From positions 1 through 33,285 of the forward strand of contig JAUXDD010000004.1 of assembly GCA_030618465.1 (NCBI GenBank): DNA of 33,285 nucleotides, in the 5' to 3' direction. The notes under the pieces are model-generated. The model was not told where the DNA came from. It searched no databases and saw nothing but the letters and a program-made list of their open reading frames with translations. Positions 15,540-24,157 of the stretch are shown here, piece after piece. The stretch comes from Desulfobacteraceae bacterium. GTDB taxonomy: Bacteria > Desulfobacterota > Desulfobacteria > Desulfobacterales > SURF-7. Each line of letters opens with the position of its first letter. The stretch's first letter is position 1. The translations under genes and the position numbers were made by a program.

Positions 15540-16765
15540 ATCAAACAACATTAAAACACTACCTGGTATTAAAAGTTGTGTTATTTGCATTGTCACTGGT
15601 CATCATTGCTTCATCGTACTCAGTTGCCGAATCTTTTGAAGATTTTATGAAAGCCCAGGAAGAGGGTGGGAACCAGACGCAGCAGGAATTTGACCAGTAT
15701 AAAAAAGAGCTGGAACAGGAGCTCAGGGTATACAAACAGATCGTTGAACAGGAGTACGACCGGTATAAGAACGATGTCCGGAAATATTGGGAGGATACTG
15801 AAATTTCAGGCAAAAAAAAGTGGATCGAATATTCTCCGGATTTCAGGACAAAAAGAAAAGTGGATTTTGATCAAGGATTTATTGAATTAAGTGTTATTGT
15901 TCTGAAACATCAAAAAGACCTGGAACAGAAATTTGAAACAATGCTCAGGGATTTAATCCTTGAAGATAAGCAGACGGCTTTTAAAAGGGACAGTCTGTCA
16001 CAGAATATTGAAAAGAGAATAATAAAAAAGGCAAAGCATATCAAAACAGGCAGGGTGGAAAAATCTCCCATCATTACCAACATGGTTACCGGATCATCCC
16101 AGCCGACCCGAAAACAGGTGGACACGTCTGTTTCAGCCCTGCTGGAAAAAGGGACAATTACCCGCATGCCTTCAAAAATTGAAAACAGCGATGTGGTTAT
16201 ACTGAAAGCACTGCTTCCGCCTGAAAGTATGCAGGTAAAGGCAAAAGAGTATAAACCGGATGTGGTCAGGTATGCGAAGCAACGCAATATTTCAGGCCCC
16301 CTTGTTTTTGCGGTGATTCATACGGAAAGCGCATTCAATCCTATGGCCCGTTCACATGTCCCCGCATATGGATTGATGCAGATTGTGCCGGGAAGTGCCG
16401 GGAGGGATGTGGCCGAAGTCTTATACGGCAAACAGATTCTTATGTCTCCCTCATTTCTCTACAACGGGGAGAATAATATCAATGCGGGAACAACCTACCT
16501 GTATATTCTTTATTATAGATATCTAAAAAATATTGAAAGCCCTGAAAGCAGGTTATATTGTACAATTGCAGCTTATAATACCGGTGCGGGAAACGTCGCA
16601 CGGACATTTGTGGGATCGACCAATATTAATAAAGCGGTAAAGAAGATTAACAAAATGTCACCCGGGAAGGTTTATAAACGGCTGATGAAAAAACTGCCTT
16701 ATGATGAATCCAGACACTATCTGGAGCGGGTGTCAAAGCGAATGGGAATGTATGAAACCTTATGA
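15536..16765 (+). CDS. mltC: MltC-like lytic murein transglycosylase
   Basis: A 409-residue MltC-type enzyme that would cleave peptidoglycan glycan strands in the periplasm. After a signal peptide (LFALSLVIIASSYSVA) comes a charged helical N-terminal domain like the MltC N-terminal region (DUF3393). The C-terminal SLT domain has the catalytic Glu264 in HTESAFNPMA, AYGLMQIVPGSAGRDV, then IAAYNTGAGNVARTF, KINKMSPGKVY and ESRHYLERV, closely following E. coli MltC. Unlike E. coli MltC there is no lipobox cysteine, so the mature protein is probably not lipid-anchored. An in-frame ATG at 15521 is possible, but the ATGA overlap at 15536 fits coupling. Its own stop overlaps the selA start (ATGA at 16762-16765). 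Confidence 0.87.
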   Translation: MNQTTLKHYLVLKVVLFALSLVIIASSYSVAESFEDFMKAQEEGGNQTQQEFDQYKKELEQELRVYKQIVEQEYDRYKNDVRKYWEDTEISGKKKWIEYSPDFRTKRKVDFDQGFIELSVIVLKHQKDLEQKFETMLRDLILEDKQTAFKRDSLSQNIEKRIIKKAKHIKTGRVEKSPIITNMVTGSSQPTRKQVDTSVSALLEKGTITRMPSKIENSDVVILKALLPPESMQVKAKEYKPDVVRYAKQRNISGPLVFAVIHTESAFNPMARSHVPAYGLMQIVPGSAGRDVAEVLYGKQILMSPSFLYNGENNINAGTTYLYILYYRYLKNIESPESRLYCTIAAYNTGAGNVARTFVGSTNINKAVKKINKMSPGKVYKRLMKKLPYDESRHYLERVSKRMGMYETL

Positions 16766-18210
16766 GTATATGTGAAAAACAGCAGGCATTGTTGAGGAAA
16801 CTACCCGGGGTAGATATTATCCTTGCAAAAATACAGGATGATAATGATTTTTTTCAAATCCCCAAATCTGTCCTGGTCAATTCCATCCGTTCAGTTATTG
16901 AGGGCCTGCGGACAGCCATAGTTGGCGGACAGGAAATTTCTGAAAAAAATTTCTCAGAATCTCTTGAAATCAACAGTATTGTTGAAAAACTTAAAATATG
17001 GGTTAACCAGGTCATGACACTTAATCTCAGACCCGTCATAAATGCAACCGGTGTTGTTGTCCATACCAACCTCGGGCGTTCATTACTTTCCACGGATGCG
17101 GTTGATCATATCCTGTCTGTTTCAGGACGGTATTCAAATCTGGAATTCGATCTTTCAACAGGAAAAAGGGGCATTAGATACAGCTGTGTGGAAGATATAT
17201 TATGTGAAATCAGTGGCGCTGAAGCGGCTATGGTTGTGAACAATAATGCGGCCGCTGTCCTGTTGTGTCTGGACACAATTGCTAAAGATCATGAAGTAAT
17301 CGTATCCAGAGGCGAGCTTGTTGAAATCGGCGGTTCTTTTCGGATTCCTGATGTAATGGCGAAAAGCGGTGCCATATTAAAGGAAGTGGGAACAACCAAC
17401 CGTACGCATTTGAAGGATTATGAAAACGCTATAGCCACTTCAACAGGCCTTTTGTTAAAAGTCCATACAAGCAATTACAGCGTTGTCGGCTTTACTGCCA
17501 GTGTCTCCCTGAAAGATATTGTTGAACTGGGAATGAGATACCAGATTCCTGTCATGGAGGATCTTGGAAGCGGAACATTTATCGATTTTTCCAGGTATGG
17601 GCTGTCAAAGGAACCCACAGTTCAGGAATCCATTGCAGCGGGAACTGATGTTGTGACATTCAGCGGGGATAAACTGCTCGGAGGCCCCCAGGGCGGAATT
17701 ATTGTAGGCAAAAAAAATATTCTTGATAAAATCAAGAAAAACCCCCTGACCCGGGCGCTTCGTATTGACAAACTTACGCTTGCCTCACTTGAAAGTACGC
17801 TACGATTGTACCGGGATGAAGAAAAAGCCATTCAATCGATTCCAACCTTACGTATGTTAACAACTTCTTTTGCAACAATTGAGAAAAAAGCATTTATTCT
17901 TGAAAAGGAACTAAAAACCCTGAATGACTCCCGTCTTCGTATTTATCTGAAGAACCTTTCTTCATGTGTGGGCGGCGGCGCACTCCCGCTTTTGGGACTG
18001 CCAAGTAAATGTGTGGGGATCAAGGTTGAAGAGATGACGGCAAACCACATTGAAACATTTATGCGAATGCACACCCCGGCAATCATCGGGCGAATAGAAG
18101 ATGACCTCTTTATCATGGATTTAAGGACGGTTGAGGAAGATGAAATACCTGCTGTTACCGGTGCTGTTGCTGATATGCTGGAATCAGTGACTAATAATGG
18201 CCCAGGATAA
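16762..18210 (+). CDS. selA: L-seryl-tRNA(Sec) selenium transferase
   Basis: A 482-residue SelA, close to the usual length of about 460. It converts Ser-tRNA(Sec) to Sec-tRNA(Sec) using selenophosphate, in the cytoplasm. The PLP lysine is Lys304 in FSGDKLLGGPQGG. Other family blocks are RPVINATGVVVHTNLGRS (90-107), SGAEAAMVVNNNAAAVLL (151-168), RGELVEIGGSFRIPDVM (183-199), GTTNRTHLKDY (210-220) and EDLGSGTF (266-273). The ATG overlaps the MltC stop, so selA is translated from the same transcript as the envelope genes upstream, with no strong ribosome site of its own. It is convergent with the outer-membrane protein gene, 18 bases away. selB and a selenoprotein gene lie 7-10 kb further along; selD and selC are not in the window. 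Confidence 0.96.
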   Translation: MSICEKQQALLRKLPGVDIILAKIQDDNDFFQIPKSVLVNSIRSVIEGLRTAIVGGQEISEKNFSESLEINSIVEKLKIWVNQVMTLNLRPVINATGVVVHTNLGRSLLSTDAVDHILSVSGRYSNLEFDLSTGKRGIRYSCVEDILCEISGAEAAMVVNNNAAAVLLCLDTIAKDHEVIVSRGELVEIGGSFRIPDVMAKSGAILKEVGTTNRTHLKDYENAIATSTGLLLKVHTSNYSVVGFTASVSLKDIVELGMRYQIPVMEDLGSGTFIDFSRYGLSKEPTVQESIAAGTDVVTFSGDKLLGGPQGGIIVGKKNILDKIKKNPLTRALRIDKLTLASLESTLRLYRDEEKAIQSIPTLRMLTTSFATIEKKAFILEKELKTLNDSRLRIYLKNLSSCVGGGALPLLGLPSKCVGIKVEEMTANHIETFMRMHTPAIIGRIEDDLFIMDLRTVEEDEIPAVTGAVADMLESVTNNGPG

Positions 18211-18228
18211 ACCTTTTTATCAGGGGTC

Positions 18229-19839
18229 CTAAAAGCTGAATTTTCCTTCCAGGAAAATCCGGTCATTGTCATCTATATTTGTAAACCCTGCATGGTCACC
18301 TGATTGATACAGTGCTGTTCCCCCAATAATTTTTGTATTATCGGTTATATCGTATTCTGCTGAAAAACGCTGAAAGGAGCCGCCGGACCGGGCATACCAT
18401 GATGCAATAACTTCCAGCAGAAACGTATCATTTAAAAAGTTTTTTGCCAGCCTTACAACTGTCTGCAACTCATTTTGTTCTACTTCACTGGCAAGCATAT
18501 CAAGCATCTGGAATTGGTTAAACCGGTCTTCATAGTCGCGCAGATGCCTGTTCACCATTTCAAGACTCATCATTGTGTTTTTAAAACCTGAATATTCAAT
18601 TCCGCCAAGGGTATCAATTCGTGAATATTTTTTCCCGGGTTGTATAGTGATTTCGGTATCAGGCAAGTTGCCCGTAATATGCGGATAGTTGAAGAACTGC
18701 ATGCCGTCAAACCAGGCAGCCTCGACTTTTATAAGCCAGTTACCAAATGCGGCATTCACATCAGCGCCATACATTTTCACACGGGCATGCTTCATTTCAA
18801 CCCGGGTTTCCGTATTGATTTGCAGCGGGGATACGGAAACAACGTCCAGGTCAAGTGATTGTAGCTCAACATGGGGGGTGTCATCAAATATATCCGCCCA
18901 GTAAAAGGCAATATCCCACCCACTGAAAATTCCGCTTAAAGAAACCGCATATTCCGTATTGCTTCCGCCATGGGAAGGTTTGTCTTCATGGGGATATGGA
19001 ACCGGAGAAGGGTAAAAATCACTGCCGTATTCTGGATTTTTAGCAAATCGGATTTCATGAACGGCAATGCCGGTCAAACTCCATTTGTTCAGGTAATAAC
19101 TGAGTCGGGTCATGAAAACAGGAAGGCGCAGGTCTTCGAGATCTGTCAGGCCGGGTTCACGATTGTCTAAAGGGTTTAAAACATCCGTCACACGGATATT
19201 GTCTGACTTGCCCCAGACAACAATCTGCCGGCCTGTCTTAATATCCAGTGATTCCAGCAGGCTGCCGGACAGGTAAGTTTCCCGAAGTTCAAGCTCTTTC
19301 TCATAATTATCCAGCACATCATCTGTGTATTGATCCCTGCCGTTTATCCGGTAAGCAAAATCATATGTCCCCTTACCACTGATGAATGCTTTCCATGATG
19401 CTGAAAACTTTGCTTCCAGTTCAACCTGAAGCTCTGCGCGAAGGCGGGATAATCCGCGCCAGTCGGTCTGGCCGGCATCCGGTTTTTTGTGGGCAAAATT
19501 ATAGGATGAGCCGAGTTTTAAATACCCATCCATACTTAAAAATGAAGGCAGGTATTCATTCTTTTTGCCGGATGTTTCCGCGTCACCGTTATCATCCTCA
19601 AATCCATCGAATATTCTATCGTCACTGAAGGTATCCTTTTCTTCAAAAGCATCCATTATATCCTGTAAATCATCTTCCTGAGATTTAGCATCCTCAAATC
19701 CGTCCAGGATATTTTCAATAGATTCGGTGTCAGAAGCATGGCAGGGGAACGGTATCAGGGCAAAGGTACAGACAAGAAAAAAGGATAGAACAAGGAACGG
19801 GTATGCATCATGTCTCATTGAAATATCCCGCGTTATCAT
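18229..19839 (-). CDS. DUF1302-type outer-membrane beta-barrel protein
   Basis: A 536-residue exported protein. The signal peptide is FLVLSFFLVCTFALIPFPCHA, followed by an acidic region with three related motifs (ILDGFED, IMDAFEE, IFDGFED at about 44-82). A long beta-rich domain then begins FLSMDGYLKLGSSYNF and ends in the C-terminal phenylalanine KFSF typical of barrels recognised by BamA. Blocks such as LRETYLSGSLLESLDIKTGRQ, VVWGKSDNIRVTDVLNP and LPVFMTRLSYY follow the DUF1302/alginate-export-like porin pattern. Its substrate is unknown. The first ATG (19839) overlaps the radical SAM stop; an ATG at 19818 gives a shorter, more conventional signal peptide and is an equal alternative. Confidence 0.75.
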   Translation of the reverse strand: MITRDISMRHDAYPFLVLSFFLVCTFALIPFPCHASDTESIENILDGFEDAKSQEDDLQDIMDAFEEKDTFSDDRIFDGFEDDNGDAETSGKKNEYLPSFLSMDGYLKLGSSYNFAHKKPDAGQTDWRGLSRLRAELQVELEAKFSASWKAFISGKGTYDFAYRINGRDQYTDDVLDNYEKELELRETYLSGSLLESLDIKTGRQIVVWGKSDNIRVTDVLNPLDNREPGLTDLEDLRLPVFMTRLSYYLNKWSLTGIAVHEIRFAKNPEYGSDFYPSPVPYPHEDKPSHGGSNTEYAVSLSGIFSGWDIAFYWADIFDDTPHVELQSLDLDVVSVSPLQINTETRVEMKHARVKMYGADVNAAFGNWLIKVEAAWFDGMQFFNYPHITGNLPDTEITIQPGKKYSRIDTLGGIEYSGFKNTMMSLEMVNRHLRDYEDRFNQFQMLDMLASEVEQNELQTVVRLAKNFLNDTFLLEVIASWYARSGGSFQRFSAEYDITDNTKIIGGTALYQSGDHAGFTNIDDNDRIFLEGKFSF

Positions 19840-20861
19840 TTTTTGCCGCTGATTTCTTCTTTTAAAAGACAGCAGGCTATTTTGTATTCGGGATTTCCAT
19901 ACCGGTCATATTCCAGGTTTTCAGGCTGGATGAGCTTATTCATAACACAGCCTTCCGGGATATCCAGCCGGAACAGATCATTTTCATTGATTTGATCTGT
20001 CTGAACCAACCTGTTGTTGCTGAAGATCATGCTGTGAACAGGAAAGTCTTCGCACAACGGGCACCGGTATACCCTGCCGTTGGGGAATATGAAATAATTA
20101 TCGGCAACCAGACCGGCACATTCAAAGGGTTCTTCCGGGCTTAGAAATACTTTGGGATAGGTAACGGTTATTCCTGATTCAGAGACTTTTTCAGCCACAT
20201 CCGGGATTACATCCAACCACTGCTCTTTTGAAACCTGCAGAACATCCTGACTGCCGGTTGATGCATGTGTTTTCTGAGATCTGGCGGACTTGCCCCTTAT
20301 ACCAATTACCTGTATGAAGAATCTGTTTATCCCCAGGTCTTTTAATAGTTCCGGCATTTTATGGAGCTCGTGAATATTCTCCCTGCTCACTGTATATATC
20401 AGGCTTGTGTTAAACCCCCGTGAGACAGCCGCTTTTATGCCGGCGATGCATTTATTATATGAGCCTTCCCCGCGGATGGTGTCGTTTACCTTTTCTGTGG
20501 CGCCATCCATGCTGAAGCTTATATAATCCACTTCATAAGGATTGATTTTATACAGGAAATCATGAAACAGATATCCATTGGTATCAACGGTTACAGACTT
20601 GTAGCCCAATGCGGTTGCTTTTTTTATTGCAGCCGGGAGGTCGGGGTGCAGGGTGGGCTCACCCCCAAGAAATATGACATTGGTATTTTTGCTCATATCT
20701 GCAAATGAGCGCAACCAGTGACCAATGGTAGTAATCGAAAGGCTGTTTTTGCCATGCTGTTCCTGATTGATATAACAATGGCGACACGCCAGGTTGCATT
20801 TTGTGAGGATATGGAAAAACACGTTGATGGAATTTTTTGAAAAAGAAACTGTTTTATTCAT
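19836..20861 (-). CDS. Radical SAM protein with extra C-terminal cysteines (SPASM-like)
   Basis: A 341-residue radical SAM enzyme. The S-adenosylmethionine cluster ligands are Cys22, Cys26 and Cys29 (CNLACRHC). The GGEPT motif is at 66-70, and VDTNGY and SMDGA follow as in peptide-modifying and PqqE/MoaA-like members. The C-terminal part carries further cysteines (ECAGL, YRCPLCED, GCVMN, ACCLL), suggesting one or two auxiliary clusters of the SPASM/Twitch type. Many such enzymes modify ribosomally made peptides, but no small precursor gene is evident beside it. It lies 70 bases after the cyclic-nucleotide-binding gene and overlaps the outer-membrane protein gene by ATGA, so the three look like one transcription unit. 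Its substrate is unknown. Confidence 0.83.
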   Translation of the reverse strand: MNKTVSFSKNSINVFFHILTKCNLACRHCYINQEQHGKNSLSITTIGHWLRSFADMSKNTNVIFLGGEPTLHPDLPAAIKKATALGYKSVTVDTNGYLFHDFLYKINPYEVDYISFSMDGATEKVNDTIRGEGSYNKCIAGIKAAVSRGFNTSLIYTVSRENIHELHKMPELLKDLGINRFFIQVIGIRGKSARSQKTHASTGSQDVLQVSKEQWLDVIPDVAEKVSESGITVTYPKVFLSPEEPFECAGLVADNYFIFPNGRVYRCPLCEDFPVHSMIFSNNRLVQTDQINENDLFRLDIPEGCVMNKLIQPENLEYDRYGNPEYKIACCLLKEEISGKK

Positions 20862-20931
20862 CTACATAATTCTGCATGTCCTGCAAGAAATTCTCCTTGA
20901 ATCATTTCCTGTAAGGTTATGAAATGGCAGG

Positions 20932-21486
20932 TTATTTCAGGATCGTTCGTTTCAATATTTTTTCTTCTTTTTCTTTCAGGGTATTTTCCAGGGAAAATAC
21001 TTTCTGTTTAGCTTTAAAAAGCTCTTCGCTGGTGGCACGCAGTCGAATAGACATGTATTCTGCAAATATTTTGTAAAGAAGCAGTATGAAATCTATCCTT
21101 TCATCCACAGTTCCTTCTGAAGAGATCTTGTTTTGAGCGGATGTGTCTACAGCCAGGCAGACCGCTTTCCCGTCGGCAATTACAGAAGCAGATCGGCTAA
21201 GGCTGTCAATAATGCTCATTTCGCCAAAGATTTCACCTTTCTTATCAATAGCCCCGATTTTAACAGTTTCTTTTTTTATAATAACTTTTCCGTTAAGAAG
21301 AAAATACAGCCATGGGTCCTTGTGGTCACCTTCTTTGATGATTGCTTCTCCATTATTATATTCTCTTATCTTGCTGAGCCTGAGAAGCTTGCTGAGGCTT
21401 TTTATTTCAAAATGCATTAAAGCAGGGATTTCCATAAGCTTTTGAATATTTTGCATATTGTCTTTCAGGTATTTTGATTCAATCAT
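20932..21486 (-). CDS. Cyclic-nucleotide-binding (CRP-like sensor) domain protein without DNA-binding domain
   Basis: A 184-residue protein made mostly of one cNMP-binding beta-roll (about 20-125): LSKIREYNNGEAIIKEGDHKDPWLYFLLNGKV, then KGEIFGEMSIIDSLSRSASVIA, matching the G-E-x-x-x-x-x-x-R-S/T-A-S phosphate-binding cassette. It ends in a charged helix (about 145-184) that may be a coiled coil. There is no helix-turn-helix, so it is a sensor or scaffold rather than a CRP-type regulator. I chose the ATG at 21486, which has GGAGG 7 bases upstream; an in-frame TTG at 21501 overlaps that site. It is upstream of the radical SAM and outer-membrane protein genes on the same strand. Confidence 0.8.
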   Translation of the reverse strand: MIESKYLKDNMQNIQKLMEIPALMHFEIKSLSKLLRLSKIREYNNGEAIIKEGDHKDPWLYFLLNGKVIIKKETVKIGAIDKKGEIFGEMSIIDSLSRSASVIADGKAVCLAVDTSAQNKISSEGTVDERIDFILLLYKIFAEYMSIRLRATSEELFKAKQKVFSLENTLKEKEEKILKRTILK

Positions 21487-21632
21487 GGATGCCTCCTTCA
21501 AAACGTCTTACTTTATACACTTTTATTAACATGGGGGTAATATATTTTTTTAATAATAGCTGTTTTAAAATAGTATTTCTAAAATTATATCATTAAAATC
21601 TAATAAATTGCAACAATCAAAGCATATCTTGC

Positions 21633-21651
21633 CAGGGTAACCGCATTTATA
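21633..21651. repeat. Intergenic element, copy A (19-base match to 27651-27669)
   Basis: CAGGGTAACCGCATTTATA here is the exact reverse complement of bases 27651-27669. This copy sits in the 372-base gap (21487-21858) between the divergent cNMP-binding and lysine aminomutase-family genes. The remainder of that gap is AT-rich and holds no ORF or RNA I can support. It could be a shared operator or part of a dispersed repeat. Confidence 0.5.
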
Positions 21652-21858
21652 ATTATGAGGATTAAAATTTGAGCCTGACGCAGAAATTGGACAAAATAGC
21701 CATTTCTGGATAGACACTACCTAAGTATTGATAAATGCTTTTTCAAAGGGTAGAGTAATCCTTTATTGTATTTATACATAAACGAGGCATATACACCTGA
21801 CTACAAAACCCGAGGGCCCCACTTATGTGTTGAAATGATATGAATAAGTATACCATAA

Positions 21859-22935
21859 ATGAATAGTAATAAAACCATTATCCCGTTCAGAGGGAAAAAC
21901 GAAGAATGGCATGAAATCCTGTCTTCCGGAATTTGTTCGGCCGATCAACTGGCATGCCATTTCCCAATCAATAAAAACAATATCAGGGGAGTTGTTAAAA
22001 AATATCCCATGCGGATCAATTCCTATTATTTCTCCCTGATAAAAAAAGAGCATGACCCTTTCTGGAAGCAGGCAGTGCCTGACGTGATGGAGCTAAACGA
22101 TGACAGCGGTTTTGAAGATCCCCTGTCAGAAGAATTCCAGTCACCGGTTTTGAATCTGATTCACCGGTATCCTGACCGGGTTTTATTCATGGTGTCAAAC
22201 CAGTGTGCGGTTTATTGCAGATTCTGCATGCGTAAAAGATGTGTAGGTGATAAAACGGTTGTTACAGATGAATCCATCCAGGCGGGGATAGAGTATATAA
22301 AGAAAGAGACGGCCATACGGGATGTGATTCTTTCAGGTGGTGATCCGTTTCTATTGGAAGATGGAGCCCTGGAAGGAATTTTAAAACAGGTCAGGGCAAT
22401 TGACCATGTCGACATTATTCGTATTCACACACGGATTCCCTGCACACTTCCCCAGCGTGTTACAGAAAACCTGGTGTATATGTTAAAACAGTTCCATCCT
22501 TTATTTATCAATACCCATTTTAACCATCCGGATGAAATAACATCAGAAGCAGCCTGTGCCTGTGCCCTGCTTGCTGATGCCGGTATTCCCCTTGGTTGCC
22601 AGACGGTTCTTTTAAAGGGTGTTAATGATGATCCGGAAATCATGATCCGGTTAATGAAAAAGCTTTTACAGATACGGGTAAAACCGTATTACATCCATCA
22701 TCCCGATATGGTTAAAGGGACAGGACATTTTCGCAGTCCGGTTAATGCCGGGTTAAGGATAGTGAAGGCCCTTCATGGCCATATATCCGGGTTGTGTGTG
22801 CCTCACTATATGATTGATCTGCCCGGGGGAGCAGGCAAAGTGCCCCTGCTTCCTGAATATGCAAAAATAAATAATAACGGAATAATGCAGGTGGAGAACC
22901 ATAAAGGGGAAGTTTTTGAATATCCTGCGGGATAA
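21859..22935 (+). CDS. Lysine 2,3-aminomutase family radical SAM protein
   Basis: A 358-residue radical SAM, PLP-dependent aminomutase of the KamA/AblA family. The cluster ligands are Cys116, Cys120 and Cys123 in NQCAVYCRFCMRKR. DVILSGGDPFLL follows, then RIHTRIP. The PLP lysine is in DLPGGAGKVPLLP, and HHPDMVKGTGHFR lies before it. Both aspartates that bind the lysine alpha-amino group in KamA (in HHPD and IDLPGG) are kept, whereas EpmB proteins lack the second. I therefore favour L-lysine to beta-lysine conversion over EpmB. It is shorter than KamA (about 416) and no acetyltransferase AblB is adjacent. TAA immediately precedes the ATG, which fixes the start although the ribosome site is poor. 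HemW follows after a short gap. Confidence 0.83.
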   Translation: MNSNKTIIPFRGKNEEWHEILSSGICSADQLACHFPINKNNIRGVVKKYPMRINSYYFSLIKKEHDPFWKQAVPDVMELNDDSGFEDPLSEEFQSPVLNLIHRYPDRVLFMVSNQCAVYCRFCMRKRCVGDKTVVTDESIQAGIEYIKKETAIRDVILSGGDPFLLEDGALEGILKQVRAIDHVDIIRIHTRIPCTLPQRVTENLVYMLKQFHPLFINTHFNHPDEITSEAACACALLADAGIPLGCQTVLLKGVNDDPEIMIRLMKKLLQIRVKPYYIHHPDMVKGTGHFRSPVNAGLRIVKALHGHISGLCVPHYMIDLPGGAGKVPLLPEYAKINNNGIMQVENHKGEVFEYPAG

Positions 22936-22979
22936 AAAACTTAATGGTTACGGCTGCAGATATCCATCAGGAAGCATGT

Positions 22980-24155
22980 ATGGAAAAGATCAGTAAATCT
23001 GCCGGATTGTATCTGCATATTCCATTTTGTAAAAAAAAGTGCCCCTATTGTGATTTCTACTCCATAACCGATCTATCCCTGATTCAACCTTTTGTAAGGG
23101 CTTTAAAGAAAGAGATGGAACTGAGCGGAAATACGACCTTGCATTTTGACACCATTTATATCGGCGGCGGCACCCCGTCTGTTCTTGGGCCAGAAGAGAT
23201 TTTCCTGTTAATTGATACGGCCCGCGGTCAGTTTGATTTTCTTCCGGATGTTGAAATTACGCTGGAAATTAATCCGGGAACTGTAAATATGTCTGGATTA
23301 AAAGCATACAGGGATGCAGGAATAAACCGGATAAGTATCGGTGTGCAGTCGTTTGAAACATTGAACCTTGAATTTTTAGGACGGATTCATTCAGAGAGAG
23401 ATGCGGCTCTTGCCGTAAATTGGGCACGGGACGCAGGTTTTGACAATATCGGGCTTGATTTGATTTATGGTATTCCGGGGCAGTCCCCTGAGGCCTGGCT
23501 TCAGGATTTAAAACGTGCTGTGGAATTTGAGCCGGAGCATTTTTCCTGTTATATGCTCACCTATGAACCGGGTACACCCATGGAAAAAAAACGGCAGCAA
23601 TGTTTTTTCCAGCCCATGTCCGACAGGGTGGAGGCAACGCTTTTTGAAACAGCCAACGATTTTTTAACAACCAGAGGGTATGAGCATTACGAAATTTCCA
23701 ATTTCGCAAAAACCGAACTGCCATCTGCCCGGTCCCGGCATAATCAGAAATACTGGTCATATTCCCCGTATATCGGCCTTGGACCGTCTGCACATTCTTT
23801 TATTGAGCCGGAACGCCGATGGAATTGCCGGAGTGTGAAACAGTATGTGGACAGAATCGATTCAGGCAAACGTCCGGTTGAAGGGAATGAGGTACTGACC
23901 CGGCAGCAGCAGATGATGGAATGGATCTACCTGGGGCTGCGAACAGGAGAAGGGATTCATATGAATCGGTTTAACAAAAAATTTGATGTTGACTTTCGTT
24001 CGATTTATAAAGGGGTTATCACCGATCTTACTGAAAAAGGGTATATAAAAACAGAAGAGAACCGGTGCTGTCTCACCCGTCAGGGGATGCTGTTTTTAGA
24101 CAGCATTGCTTCCATGTTAATACACCAGCACACCGAAAATATTTCCCATCGGTAG
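22980..24155 (+). CDS. hemW: Radical SAM heme chaperone HemW (HemN-like)
   Basis: A 391-residue HemW-type protein. LYLHIPFCKKKCPYCDFYS contains the cluster ligands Cys17, Cys21 and Cys24 plus the extra DFYS seen in HemW. It continues with TIYIGGGTPSVL, VEITLEINPGTV, GINRISIGVQSF and GLDLIYGIPGQ, and a C-terminal HemN-like domain with YEISNFAK and YIGLGPSAHSF. HemW binds heme and delivers it to apoproteins such as respiratory cytochromes; it lacks coproporphyrinogen oxidase activity in studied cases. An in-frame ATG at 22944 would add 12 residues, but AGGAAG lies just before 22980. It follows the aminomutase gene on the same strand. The stop is only two bases from the stop of the convergent DUF2333 gene, with no terminator between. 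Confidence 0.88.
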   Translation: MEKISKSAGLYLHIPFCKKKCPYCDFYSITDLSLIQPFVRALKKEMELSGNTTLHFDTIYIGGGTPSVLGPEEIFLLIDTARGQFDFLPDVEITLEINPGTVNMSGLKAYRDAGINRISIGVQSFETLNLEFLGRIHSERDAALAVNWARDAGFDNIGLDLIYGIPGQSPEAWLQDLKRAVEFEPEHFSCYMLTYEPGTPMEKKRQQCFFQPMSDRVEATLFETANDFLTTRGYEHYEISNFAKTELPSARSRHNQKYWSYSPYIGLGPSAHSFIEPERRWNCRSVKQYVDRIDSGKRPVEGNEVLTRQQQMMEWIYLGLRTGEGIHMNRFNKKFDVDFRSIYKGVITDLTEKGYIKTEENRCCLTRQGMLFLDSIASMLIHQHTENISHR

Positions 24156-24157
24156 AT

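Noticed and set aside
21487-21858. A tRNA-Sec (selC) gene in the gaps near selA and selB.
   Set aside because: No acceptor stem with a UCA anticodon loop could be recognised in this gap or in 27502-27796.
24156-24157. A terminator between the convergent HemW and DUF2333 genes.
   Set aside because: The stops are two bases apart and no hairpin with a T-tract was visible nearby.
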